From positions 723,575 through 787,574 of the forward strand of contig NW_006763140.1 in assembly GCF_000264905.1 (NCBI RefSeq): 64,000 bases of DNA, written 5' to 3'. Shown one piece after another: positions 1 through 11,865 of the stretch. Source of the DNA: Stereum hirsutum FP-91666 SS1. Taxonomy: Eukaryota > Basidiomycota > Agaricomycetes > Russulales > Stereaceae. Below the pieces are notes generated by a model. It did no database searches. It was not told the origin of the DNA and saw only the letters and a list, made by a program, of their open reading frames with translations. The translations under genes and the position numbers were made by a program. Numbering within the stretch: the first letter of the stretch is position 1; the number at the start of each line of letters is the position of its first letter.

Positions 1-243
1 GGAGCACGTAAGATAAAGACGGGAGGAAAAAAGATCGACGATCAGTAACTTATACATACAACGATCAACATAGAGGAGTCTTGTGGACAATAAAGGAGAG
101 GAGACCAGAGACAGGCGAAGCATGGTGCCAGAGACGTGGGAGTGCAGAGCATAGAGACAGACTCGAAGGATTAAACGTGGATCTGTAGCATTGAATTTAG
201 GGAAAAGAAAGAAAGATGGCCCCGAGGAACACGGTGGATCGCT
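1..243. other. 3' flank of the TFIIS gene, no gene seen
   Basis: This stretch lies downstream of the TFIIS stop codon. It is purine-rich on the + strand and shows no conserved reading frame on either strand. It probably holds the TFIIS 3' UTR and terminator. Confidence 0.4.
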
Positions 244-2138
244 CTAAGAGAATTTCCACCTGTTGTTGCAGACGGTGCAGCTGTAGGAAACTATAGAATT
301 AATGATCTGGAGTGGAAGACATCAGGAACAGCGTGAACGCACGTCACGAAAGTCTGCAACGAAGGGTGATAGTCAGCTCAGGTGACAGCATAGTGAACTC
401 TCGAATGAACTGACCGTCATCGGCTCATCAGCACTTCTCGTCTGCGCCTGGCGGTAGCGACATTTTCTCTGCATCACATCCATCAGCACCTAACACCGAC
501 CCATCTCCTGCAAACCAAAAGTCGCCACTCACCTGCTTACACCTCCCACACTGGAATGCATCCGTCTCAGCCTGCTGCTCTTCCGCCCCAAGCGCCTTAA
601 ACATATTCTCCTCTTTAATCTTCTTGTCCGCATTCTTCCTCTCTTCAGAGGCCATATCCTGACTAGTCATCTTTGCTAGCTTCGCCGCTGGTAGATCGCC
701 GCTGACGACGCTTTCTCGGAGACCTGGATTCTTCTTGTCTTTCAGATTGACAACCAAGGAGCGAATCTTGGTTTTGTAGTCGCCGGTGGTACCGTTGAAG
801 GTGTGGAATACAGCATCTTCAGCAGCTTTAGCTCGTTGGAAGATGAGCTCCGATGCTAAGAACGGATGAAGTGGGACGGTCGACGGTCAGTATTTATGGC
901 GGCGGATTTGTGGGAGGGTGAAAAGCGTAGAAAGATGAGATCTTTGATGGATGTGTGTGTGAAAGAGTGACTCACGAGCTCCTGAATCAAAGGCAAGGGC
1001 ATCGTACAGCAGCTCAATACACTTGTCACGCGTCTTATCGCGTGTTACGTCGGTGTTGATTCCATCCGTCTTGGTCGTTCGGGTTGTCGAACCATTGGAT
1101 ATGCTGCCTGGCGTTGAGACGGTGGGCGTTGTTGGTGTTGCTACAGAGTTTTTCCGGCTGGGTGCTGCGTCCAAAGCGAGAAGTGAGATATACAACCAGA
1201 TGAAAGGTAGCATGGAAAATGGTGGGAATCAGCTCATCGATGGTGACCATCGTAGGCCGATAAAGACCCGTCATTGGTTTGAACCCTGGGTGTTCGTTGT
1301 GATATGAATGACTGGCCATGACAAGTATTGGATTCACCTCCACTCGGTGGGCTATAAACGTGCAGTTGAACCAATTACACTGGCACAAACGAAGCGATAC
1401 CTCGGTCTCAAGCACATAAAGCACAAGCCATAGTTGCGATTACAGTCGTCATGCGTCATTCCCGTAAATACCACGGTCCTCGATGGGTGGTCGAGTATTC
1501 ACGCCACAATACCCTCGATGGCCGACGCCACACCATTTCCGCAAAATATGGTCTCAAGAAACAGAAAGAAACGCACCTGCAGGTTTTCCATTCAGTACTG
1601 GCGACTTCGCTCCTGCTGCCTTCTTCTCCTTGTCAACCTCTGTCTTCCATTGCCGTACGACTTCCTTCGCAAGCTCTGAGACCTCCTTTGTGGCGTGTGA
1701 ACGGAGTTTTCCCACAGCGAGACCGGCTTTGCTTTCCTACGCACCACCATCACCACCAACCATCGAACCCGAGTAAGACACAAGATATCAAGACGAAGTA
1801 TTTGGAGATGGAAAGGTGGGAGTTGTTGGGGTGGGAGGGAGAGGGATACGAAGAGCGGGAAACAAGGCACACGAGGACTGGACGCACCCTGAGAATGGCC
1901 TCAGTAATCTTCGCCTCCTTCTTCAACACCTGCAAGACATCTATCGTCTCCTAACCAACCCAACGCATATCCAGCACATCGATCCCACATGGATGGCGTG
2001 AAAGGACGAAAAGTAAAATGAGCAAAAAATCAAAATGAAAGGGGTGGTTATGGGTAGACTATGGACGCTACACACCTTGTCAGACGACGCTTGCTGCAGC
2101 GATTTCACGAGTTTTTTGAGCTCAATCACGTCCGACAT
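244..2138 (-). CDS. DST1: Transcription elongation factor TFIIS (S-II)
   Basis: TFIIS stimulates RNA cleavage by arrested RNA polymerase II in the nucleus. The gene has about eight exons. The start is the ATG at 2138 (MSDVIELKKLVK); the ETIDVLQVLKKEAK exon follows (about 1890-1951). The next exon carries the rest of the N-terminal LW domain (LAVGKLRSH, ELAKEVVRQWK). A Ser/Thr linker leads to the central polymerase-binding domain (DKTRDKCIELLYDALAFDSG, then NLKDKKNPGLRESV). The C-terminal zinc ribbon is split over four exons: CGRCKQ (near 520), RKCRYRQAQTRSADEPMT (409-461), TFVT, and CTVCNNRWKFS, ending at TAG 244-246. The RSADEP loop contains the catalytic Asp-Glu pair, and all four zinc cysteines are present, so the protein looks intact. 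At about 300 residues it has the family's usual size. Function comes from family knowledge; exon joins are read from splice sites. Confidence 0.93.
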
Positions 2139-2486
2139 GACCTCTTCCAAGCTATTCCTCCCTATTTCGACCTTTTTGTGTCCTTTGTTCGAGAATTCAA
2201 CCTCTTACAGCCCTTACACGGTTATGCCTTCGTGGCGGTTCAGAGCAGAGAGCAGACTCGGCCGAAGCGGCGCGGTGCGCGCGACCAAATAGACCAAAAT
2301 ACGGCCGATGCTATTGTGTCCAGTGACGGCAGCGCCTTTCTTTCTCAGCTGTGTCAGTTCTCGTTTTGTTCTGCTGGACTTCTTGCTCATTGTACTAATG
2401 TGTATCACGCTGGGGCTGGATTGCGACGTGTTTCTGCTCTGGCGTCTCTAGAGTCCATCTGCCAATGGATATGATCTGCACCAGCG
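2139..2486. other. Upstream region of TFIIS
   Basis: This is the presumed TFIIS promoter and 5' UTR. A 64-codon minus-strand frame (2214-2408) has no recognisable family and is not called. The stretch ends at the target-site duplication of the adjacent MITE. Confidence 0.4.
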
Positions 2487-2494
2487 GATTTTGC
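2487..2494. repeat. Target-site duplication, left copy
   Basis: GATTTTGC, identical to 2722-2729 on the other side of the MITE. It was created when the element inserted. Confidence 0.9.
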
Positions 2495-2721
2495 CAGTGT
2501 TGGCACTCGACCGGGGTCAAGTCCCCCGGACACGGGGGGTCAAGTTGAAAAATCTACGGATTTTGCTCAAACTCTCAATATGAACATCTACAGAGCCGTC
2601 ATATGAGGCCCCTCCAACAAGAACGGGGGAGATTTCTTTGAAGTTGCAAGCTCGAGGCAGCTGGATGTCGACTTGACCCCCGGTGTCGGGGGGACTTGAC
2701 CCCGGTCGAGTGCCAACACTG
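2495..2721. mobile_element. Non-autonomous hAT-type MITE, 227 bp
   Basis: The element starts CAGTGTTGGCACTCGACC and ends with the reverse complement. Its terminal inverted repeats run about 50 bp with two mismatches (2495-2545 and 2671-2721). It is flanked on both sides by the same 8-bp sequence, GATTTTGC (2487-2494 and 2722-2729), a perfect target-site duplication. An 8-bp duplication with termini beginning CAGTG is the signature of hAT transposons. There is no room for a transposase, so it must have been mobilised in trans. It sits between the TFIIS promoter and the 3' end of the neighbouring lyase gene. The TIRs contain a smaller GC-rich near-palindrome around GGGGTCAAGTCCCCC. Confidence 0.9.
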
Positions 2722-2729
2722 GATTTTGC
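2722..2729. repeat. Target-site duplication, right copy
   Basis: GATTTTGC, identical to 2487-2494 on the other side of the MITE. Confidence 0.9.
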
Positions 2730-2927
2730 CAGCCTCTCGCCCTCATGCCAAAGCAGAATGACCTGATAAATTTTTGTTTACTACTCTGAACCTGATACTT
2801 GGACCGGAACCATTGTCTTCCACAGCTCCTGAACCTGCATGGCAGAACCACCCAATAATTTACTCAAAAGCCCAAACAGCGAAGGCAGTCGAAACATGCA
2901 TTCCTGACACTCAGGACGCTGCTACGC

Positions 2928-5282
2928 TCAGTTGACTATCCCGAGACCGGCGTTGGCTTGGACGTACGTCGCCGCAGCTTGAGCAGTAAGAGGCGAGTAT
3001 CCTGTAATCGCGGATTCTGTATGTACGAAATAATCTCCCAGTCAGCCAATTTTCCTTCGTGCTCATGACACAGATGAGAAGGGGGTTTCGGAGCCTCCAC
3101 TCAAAGTAAAGTATGAAGGGAAAAGGGGAGACGGGAAGACGTACGCGAGCTGAATGCGCTCAAAACTGCACTATCCAGAACGGCAGTCACGCTCCCAGAA
3201 CTCAATAAGGTGTTCGTCTGACACGTCCGTCCGAGGGAGGATGCACAGCTACTGGCGTCGGTGCTGCTTTGGAGGAAGTATTCGCTACCGTCGGGATTGC
3301 TGTTGAGTGACGGTGTTGTTACGGTGTTCTATGATGCCATCGAAGAAAGTGGCGGTCAGTTATGCGTGGAGGGGAAGACGACGAAGTGTGTGGCGCGAGG
3401 TGGTGGCCCTGGGGATGCATGTGTGTGTGCACAGAGGTTGGCCGGATTAGATGTGAGCGTACGAAGTAATTCCCTTCCACGAGAGTAACAGCGCCAACTT
3501 CAGCGTCGACAGCATGTCCCCCAACGTCTACATAATAATCTTCAAGATCAGGCCACCACGCAGGTCCAATCAGCATCATAGCACCTCAGAGTAGAACAGA
3601 GGCCTATACATACTGTTGACAATATCTGCAAAATTGGGTCAATACAACTTCAAATTATAACTTACAAGATGAAGGTATACTCACGGAGATATTGCGTATA
3701 TCCGCTCGTTCCACCGATATGGGGCCCACGGCCAGAAGTATGATAGACGTAGTTCTGGTTGAAGGTGATGGTGTCCGACGTGCCAGTGAATATGAAGCCC
3801 CAGTAGTGGTCACCTTGGGGGATGTCAGCACCATTTTGCTCATAGATGTGACCGACGCCGGAAACGAACCGTTGCAACTGTGCAGCAAATAACAAAAGTA
3901 AACACAAGGTCGAAGAAGTGTAACACGGAAGATCAGACGCACGTAGCACTGTACGTGACCCGACCATCGAAGATGTTGTTACCTGTCATATAATCCTGCT
4001 CTGTCAGATGCAGTTCATAACTGATTCGGAGCCAGAACTCACTAATCGTGACGTCCTTAGCAGGATCATATCCAGTGGCAATAAACTGCCGACCGACGTT
4101 CTCGACGTAGCAGTGATCAATCCCTGCGAGTCAGTAATCAGCCCAGAGCTCAACCATGGATGGAGGATTGTTTGACGAACAAACGTGAGTGGAGCCGACG
4201 ATGGCGACTAGTCATGAAATAAACTGTTGGTTAGACGATGGCAAGATTGAGAGAAGACGGCTGAGATCACGCACTGGCATCGCCTCCCCAAACAAATTCA
4301 GCACTGGAATGAAGGCAGTTAGTTGGCCGCCTGCTACCATCGCCCACGATTGCAGGGTCCACGGAGAAAACAGCTCACTTGATGTCAGAGATCTTAATAT
4401 CTGCAGGGTGTGAACCGGAGACCATGAGCAAGATCGAAGCGGATAATATCCAAAAGTTCTAAAGACCCACTCTGGATGATGACGTTATCTGCATCCTCGA
4501 TGAGCAGCCCAATGCCCTTACTGAAAGCACGATGATTGTGATCAACACTTAGAAAAGTATCAGCACTCTCGAAGTATAACTTCACTTACATCCCACCCGA
4601 ACTCCCTTTCCCAAGCAACGTTTTCTTGCTCCCCACTTTCAAACTGTAAGAGTAACTGGTCCCCGAGTTGTACCAGGTCGCTGTGCCGGTCGAACTAGTT
4701 ACGAACAATTGATTCAGCGTCAGCTACGGAGCAATGTGTATATTCCTTGAGGTTGGAAACGAGTACTTACGCGCTTGGTTCGTAGTTCTCGCACCTAGAG
4801 AAGAGATGGAATGTGAGTTGAAGAGTTCTGTATGATCGACCTTGGTAACTTGCCAATCATTCTGGTCGATAGCGACTTGAGGATCCGGAGTACATGTCCA
4901 TGGCTTGCAAATCTTACTGCCGCCGTACAAGAGTCGTCAATCAGGGAAATACACGTGTAACAAAAGGAAATAAAACATACCCAGTCGTTGTGCCATAATA
5001 ATCAGTGAAGTCGTAGACGGACTCGAGCAAGATCACACGCTATACATCATATAAGAGAAAGTCCTGATAAGCTCGTGATATTTCCGAGAGCTCAATGGAG
5101 AGACGAACCTGAGTACTATCAGCCAACCACGACAGCAACTCGGCGTTAGAAGACGGTACAGCAGCGGTCGCAGAACCACCACCCGTCGTGGCTGAACCAA
5201 ATCCCAGAGCGGTACCAACAGCTAGTACTTGTGTGACAGAAAGAGCAAGCGCAAGCACACTGAATCCGGTGAAAGTGAGCAT
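2928..5282 (-). CDS. Secreted pectin/pectate lyase, polysaccharide lyase family 1 (copy 1)
   Basis: The enzyme cleaves pectic galacturonan by beta-elimination outside the cell. The start at 5282 gives a signal peptide (MLTFTGFSVLALALSVTQVLA). Parallel-beta-helix motifs of PL1 follow: CTPDPQVAIDQNDW, GIGLLIEDADNVIIQ, WIDHCYVENVGRQF, DVTIS, and YVYHTSGRGPHIGGTSGY, where the Arg in GRGPH lies in the family's catalytic segment. The C-terminus ends QANAGLGIVN at TGA 2928-2930. It has many short exons and aligns along its length with the lyase at 34780-36930. One intron (4795-4853) starts GC instead of GT and is absent from the paralogue. A TATA box lies about 90 bp upstream. Pectin versus pectate preference cannot be read from sequence alone. 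Confidence 0.88.
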
Positions 5283-5366
5283 TGTTCAGAGCTTTGGAAG
5301 CCTCTTTGGTGATAGGACAGGGCCAGGGTGAACAAAGAAATGCATGAAGCATCTGAGCAAGCTTCT

Positions 5367-5373
5367 CTTTATA
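5367..5373 (-). promoter_or_regulatory. TATA box of lyase copy 1
   Basis: TATAAAG on the minus strand, about 90 bp upstream of the ATG at 5282. The spacing fits a core promoter with a short 5' UTR. Confidence 0.5.
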
Positions 5374-6389
5374 CCACCAAAGCATGCGACTAGCCCCGCA
5401 CTCAGTGTACATAATTTCCTCCGAGCCAGGAAGAACATCGTTCGCAATAGCCTGAACACCTGGCAACGCTTGCCTCATCCCTAAGCATCCAGGCTTTGGG
5501 ATATCGAAAAGCAGCAGATGAATGGCTCACCAAGTCAAATACCTCAAAGACGTTAGGAACCAGGTCCTACCAGGTCCCGAGGTTGGTTTATCCGAAGGAA
5601 GCATATGCAATCAGTTTGCAACTTACACGAAACCCACCATGTGGCGACGATGTTCGGTAGCAACGGGTTGCCGGAAAACACCAAAGGACTTGGCGTCGGT
5701 GTGATCTGGTCATGCCAGTGAGGGTGTTCAGGGAGGACCTTGGAGAGGACCGTTAGGCGGGCCGTATGGAGGGGAGGAATCTCTGCGCCAGCATGGGTGA
5801 CTCGTGTGGCGTACATTGGAAGTTCTCACCGTACCAAGAGATGAGCCAACGGGGAAGGAAAATCTTGACGGTCCGGACAACAGATAGACTCAGAAACCGA
5901 ATAGAGACCGTGTCGCAACATTCCCTAGTAAATTCGCTCGCCATTCCAGCGAAGAATATCCACAAAGGGCCGTCTGACACTGGGGGTGGTTTGTCGGGTT
6001 AGTCTTTCATGGGTAAGAGAGATTGAAGACAAAACGTACACAGATTAGCACATGGCCAACATCAGGTGGTAGGAGAGAAAGCTTGAATCCATTTGCTTGT
6101 GACAGATCTCAGTCTCTGGCCTCGAGCATTCACGCAGATGAGCCAAAGAAAATATCGATACATTCCAACCTACAACCATCATGATAGCCCACGCACGCGC
6201 AGCAGCGATAAATATCGGGAGGCAAGTCCTTTGACGACCTGCATCGCGACATCAAGTCGCCCAACAATGTTAAACGTCTCCCGGAATAAGCGCTGTGGCT
6301 CAAAAAAAAAGGGGAAAGCAAGAATAGAAAAGAAGAGAAAATGAAAACGAGGTATACCACAAACGTTCAAAACGAGTCCCAGTCCACTC
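5374..6389. other. Intergenic, no gene supported
   Basis: About 1 kb between the lyase promoter and the glutaminase stop codon. Short open frames occur on both strands but none shows signal-peptide, domain or homology features, and their splice contexts do not join into a longer protein. A short poly-A run lies near 6301. The part near 6300-6389 is probably the glutaminase 3' UTR. Confidence 0.4.
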
Positions 6390-9300
6390 CTAATCCCCAT
6401 AACTTGGTGGAGGCTCCAGCCTCTGTTGTCTCAGTTCCTCCATCTCCCTCCTCAATCCCACGACCTCGTGCAAAAGCTGATTTGTGCTCTCTGTTGATGG
6501 ACTCGTTACCCCTGATCTGCTGCCATCTCCCGCGCCGCCACTGGTATCTGAATTTCCACCGGGTGTGTCTTTGCTTGACGATGCCGTCGAATACAGCGTC
6601 GATGATGAAGCACTGGATGTCCCTCGGGCGAGTCTCATCGCAGGATGAGACGGTAATCGAGGGTTAGAACTATTTGAGGTGGCACTCATCCTGCCCTTAA
6701 CATCTCCCATCGGTCTCGAGTTGACATTTACAGCTCGCATGGCGCTGAGAATCTGTTCAGACACTGGTGGAATGGTAGACGAAGATGACGAGGATGCGGA
6801 TGGTGACAAGGTGTCCTCTGCAACGTGTGGATCAAAAGGCTCATTGGGTGCCAGTCGAACTCTTCTCGTCCGTGCCACGGGGATTGGGATCGTGACCGGC
6901 GGGACGTCCACCGATTCCATAGGAGGCGCAGTTCCACCATAACCACTAGTGTACTCGACGTCTTGTCTGCGTGGGTACTGTTGTCGTTGAGCGTTCTGGC
7001 GACGACGCCACCAGTAGAAGCCTCCGGCACCAAACACGCCAACAGCGATGAGAGTACCGATGACGGCGCCTGCGACGGTACCACCGCTGGTTTTCTTTGT
7101 TCCGGCAAGGGCGCCTGATGCTGTATCACCCGATGAGGAAGCGGTGACTGTGATAGTCTTGGGTGCCACACTACATTCACGAGCTCGCTCTCAGTAAATA
7201 ATCATTTCAGGTATGCCGGTGTTATAGGACACTCACGTCAAGGCTAGAGGGGCAAAGAGAGCGCCCTGGGCAGGGCTAGAGGGTATGAGATCGCATCAGC
7301 ACCCGCATAATTACCAGGGAATGATAATTATAGACCAATACCTTGCAATACCAGTAGTTGTGGTCTCAGCGGTAGCACTGAAAACGCTCGGGAACCCTCC
7401 GTAACCTGATGAGTTTGAGGATGCCCGAGCGTGAACCAATGACACGATCTGGTCACGAACAGTCGGATCCGTAGCAATTCCAGCAGCGAACATGTTCCAC
7501 CCAGCATTCGCGTCTGTGGTATCTGTCGAGTCCGTTGGCAAGCCGAACTTCACACTTTGAGCCTGTGTACCGTAGCTCGCGGTTTGAGCGGCCAGGACCT
7601 GTCACAGCGGAACGCACGTATCAGCGACCAGCATCACAGCGCTCGCGCCCGTCTCTGATGGGCATGCAGAGCTAGACATGGGCGGTGAGGTGCGACGCAC
7701 CGTTGAATTGACAAGGTTAGTTCCTAGCCATAGGTCAGCGAACAGATTGTATCCAAGCGTGAATGAACTCGATTGGCCGAACGCGTCCAATAAGGCCTGG
7801 CTCGAAGGGTCCACTGCTAATGACTCCCACTGCGCAAAGAGGTTCGTCGACTCGGTCTACATCAAAATGGCCACCATGAGGGATAGAATGAATATAGAAG
7901 CTCTCCAACCTGAAGAAATAGTACTGACCGCATATAGTTGTGCATCCACGCCGTTTCCTAAGGCCGTACTAAGCTGAGACATGGCCTTGATCGCAACAAT
8001 ACCTTTGAGCGCCAGATTTGTCTGGTTGGAGACCGTGTTCTGGTCGGCTGAGAACCTGATAGGAACGAATTGTAAGTGAAAGGAAGGTGCAAAAATCTGG
8101 GAAGCTGGAGACGTACTGCCCGGAGGTGAAGAGCGTGTTGTTGACGAGATAGTCTGTCCATCCCTTCAGCAAGTCGTACTGGATGGGAAATTTGAGTTAG
8201 CCTTCGCTGACGCCAAGAAAAAAATAATAAAACCTACGTAGGTTGCGACTAGGTTACCATCTCCAGTAGCTCGCGCATGAGCAGCCGCCATTATGATCAT
8301 GTTGGCCGTCTCTGTTCGAGAAATTTAGCTCCCGAGTCGCACTAACTGAACATCAGGAACAGAGCAGAAGCAGACTCACGTTCCACCGCAAGTTGGGATG
8401 TTCCCTGGGTGGTCGCCTTCGCGACAGGGTAGCCAGAGCCTGGGAGTAGTGGGGCATGAGAAAGGACGAGAAGGTATGGAAGACTCAGGTCTACGAACCA
8501 ATGTCGGCGGCCGCGAAGTCACTTTTGTACGCGGGAGAGTTCTGAAAGCGCAGAAGAGGCTCGAGTAGGGGAGCGCCGAGTGTTGGATCGATGAACATGA
8601 ACATCGGAAACGACGCGAAGAGGGTTTCCACGGCGTTTACTCGACTATGGATAGGAAAGAGGTCAATTGCGAACGTATAGAACGGAGGAGATGACGCACC
8701 CTTCGCTGGCGCCTCCGATGTTCTTCATGAATATCATCACATCCGAAGTGTTGTACGATCCAGAACCATCGGAGCTTTGCGAGATAGTGAGTTCTGTCGC
8801 TGCGAAGACTTGACGTGCTGCAAGCGAGACGATGTCGGCGTAGTCAGAGGAGATGTTCTGGGCGGCGGTTAGGATCTTCGAGTCGAGTTGCTGGGCACGT
8901 TGAACGGCGTTAGGGAAGTCGAGGATGAACTCGTCGATCTGAGCAGATACACCAAGCATATTCGGCGTTCATCTCAATATTGATGTAAGCGAAAGGGAAG
9001 TAAACACTCACGAGTGCGCCGTCCGTGGTGAAATTGGCCTTGTAGTACAAGCTGCGGTTTTGGGCCACACCGCTAAGGTCTGTGTACTGCACGGCTTGAT
9101 CACGAGTAAATCCAACAGCCCAGACCACAGGTTTCTGCGTCGAAGTAATGGTTCCCAAATCCTGTGAGATACCAAAGACAGGGAAGGAACTGAAGTCCCG
9201 GTTGTGAATGAGAACAAGGGACATGCTAAGTGACGGAACAAATATGGGCTCACTTGCTGATTTGCCGGAAGTTGGGATCTACGGTGTCGAGCAGGTTACC

Positions 9301-10429
9301 CTTGCTAGTGAACTGACCACGATTAGTAGCATCGGCGGCGATTTGATACGTCGCTGTCGAGCTCTGTCAAAACGATTTTGTCCGACGCCGTGCATCCCAA
9401 ATAAGTTGCATATCTAATGCCATAGCCAAAACAGACATATACGCACCGCTTGCCCAGCATGATACATCGTTCCCCATTCCGCCTGGTTTGCCGTCTCTGT
9501 GAAAGGTGTCTGCTTGTCGAGCGTGATAGCGTGGAACATGCTATTCGTGCCCGAAGTGGTCGTCCAACTAATCGCATCATTTCGATTACCAGAGTTCCAT
9601 TCTACATCGACGGGCGGCGCGCACAAATAAGAATTACTTGTCATCACGCTCACGACCTAACGGCACATCAACAACTCAAAATAAACCCTTACCTCCGCTG
9701 ATATCGGAATATACCTACATGAACCAAAGCAACATTCACATATCACAATGAGCGCATTGCTAAGGTGATCAGGAATGGCCGACAGATGCAAGTGAATACG
9801 TACCTGTACACTGTGCGCTTTTCCATCATTCGACGTGGCTTCGAGGTAAAGATAGCTAAACGGCATGGATTGTCGCACATAGTCTCCCGGCTGCATCACA
9901 TCACAACACACAATACCACCACCCTCTGTAAACACCTTCGCCGCGACCTCCACAGCACAGAAATCATCCAACTCACCTCGATCGGGCTCAAGAATGTAAC
10001 GTTCAAAGTCATTGGGCCAGCCGGGATCGTAACGATAGTGCGTGTCGGGGTGATACTAACAGCCGTCGCGTTCGTCGCATTCGCCGCAGAGCTCGTCGAG
10101 TCGGAATGGAGTCCGAGCCACCGATAGGGGGTATTGTCGACTCGGATGAGGCCCTCCCATCCTAGGACTTGCGACTACGACACGTAGCATGAGCAATCAG
10201 GAGTAACAGTAAGAGCGCATCGACGGACCTCTGTAGACCATATCGTCGGCCATTGATTGAGCGCGGGGAACTCGGTTGACTGTGACGACTCCCAGCAGTT
10301 GAGGTATGGCGAACGGACGGCGAGGGGAAGGGTTCCGGGTGTGAGAGCCGCATGGGATAGCGACCACCAGAGAGAAGAGGCATAGATAAAGGAGAGGACG
10401 AGAAACGACAGGCGGTGGGTGAACGTCAT
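6390..10429 (-). CDS. gtaA: Membrane-anchored glutaminase A (DUF5127/DUF4965/DUF1793 type)
   Basis: GtaA-type enzymes hydrolyse glutamine to glutamate and ammonia at the cell surface or outside the cell. The start at 10429 (MTFTHRLSFLVLSF) opens a signal peptide. The family signatures AVRSPYLNCWESS and FPALNQWPTIW follow, then LGWEGLIRVD, the PGDYVRQSMPFSYLYLEATS segment and the helical domain (YNLFADLWLGTNLV, KFGLPTDS, DANAGWNMFAAG, RDQIVSLVH). The last exon (6390 to about 7169) adds a transmembrane helix (GTVAGAVIGTLIAVGVFGAG), basic WWRRRQNAQR, and a long Ser-rich cytosolic tail with a short Leu/Glu heptad stretch ending PPPSYGD. The Aspergillus glutaminase is secreted and soluble, so the anchor and tail are an added module. 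The gene has roughly 15 exons; interior borders are approximate. Confidence 0.85.
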
Positions 10430-11865
10430 GTGTAAACCCGGGTAGTGTGTGATATGATATTATATCGTTCAAAGGATGGTAAAAGCTGACTTGTGCACCT
10501 GGCACGAGCAGGCCACTCGCTTCAAGTAGCTGGTCAACAGGTGAAGGGTGGAAGAAAGAAAGGAAAGAAAAAGTTGAAGAAAAGAGAAGAATGGAACCGA
10601 GAACGCTGGTGGACGTCCGAGGGAGAGTGATGGAGCCGCCTTTCGTCCACGAAAAGCGAAGCAACCACAAGGAGACGAGATCGCAACGTGGGGGCACAGC
10701 GATAGATGACTATATGATGCGGCATAGGAGCATACGCATGATGATAGGGTCTCGTTCGTCCCGCCTCTATGGTAGGCTGTGCGAAAACGGCGTCGTGATA
10801 GGTAGACAACCAGGTACAACAACAGAAGAGGAATACGACCGCCAATTATCCTGTTATAGATAGGAGAGTAGGATCAGATCCAGCGCTTGGTCGACGATGC
10901 AAAAGAATTGCGTACGTACATTGCCGTCATAATTTTGATCGAGGAACACCTTCCGTTCAAAGCGTTTCTCCAGTAATATCCTGAACTCAAACTCTACACA
11001 AAGTCCTCCGATAACTTGCGTGCAAGTACACATGCAAGTGGCCAACGACAAACCATGCGCAACACTTCAAAAACATAGAATAAGTCCCAGAAATCGAATG
11101 CGGATCCATCACGTCGGTGTGAACGGTAACCATGATGATGTCCAATGTTGATATCAACATTTCATGCAGCACCAGATCCCGGCACGGCTTACAAGAGAGA
11201 TCTATGTAGCACGCCGAGGTACAGCCACGACTTTGAAGCGGCACCAGTGATTGATATGTATCTTTTAGAAGCCGAGTGTATGTAGTGAGATATCCAAGCC
11301 CACTATAATAATAATTTCGTTGAACTGCACTCACCGACCTCTCTATCGAGCACACATACGAGAACTGGACTTGAAGGTATTCTTCGTCGCTCCTAGGGCG
11401 CAAGGTCCAGTTGCCCAGTCGACCCCAGCATGACCGAGCAAGCCGTAGAGACTAGGAACGGAACGTGTAGTCGTGCGGTCGATACGAAGAAACTCGAATC
11501 TGACGGAGGAGTCATTAGAGGCTAAAAACGCGTGCGAGGGAAAACCACAGTGGGCGCTTGCTTTTCTTCTGCTTCCGCTTCCGTGCTGTCTTTCCGAGTC
11601 GAATTGAGGAACGTAGTGCGCCAAGCTCTCGGTTTCAAGATGAGAATACAACTCTCTCCCCAAAGGAAGATATGCTCATATCGGCGACCTGAACGTACCG
11701 ATGATCTGGCACGATCAGTCGTAGAGCAGACCATATACAGACTTTACAGGAACATTCGACCCGTCTATGAAGTATACGCAAGTCTACTTCGTCTTGTCGT
11801 TCCACCTGGGATGATTCAACCGTTCGCGTCAGCCACAACAAAACGCTCATCGAAAAATATCAGAC
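10430..11865. other. Intergenic, no confident gene
   Basis: This holds the glutaminase upstream region and the 3' flank of the carrier gene. Minus-strand open frames at 10987-11403 and 11343-11663 are long for random sequence, but they lack a recognisable family, consistent codon bias or convincing splice joins. I leave them uncalled. Confidence 0.35.

Noticed and set aside
2061..2474. 137-codon + strand frame over the TFIIS start
   Set aside because: Overlaps the conserved TFIIS first exon on the other strand and has no recognisable family.
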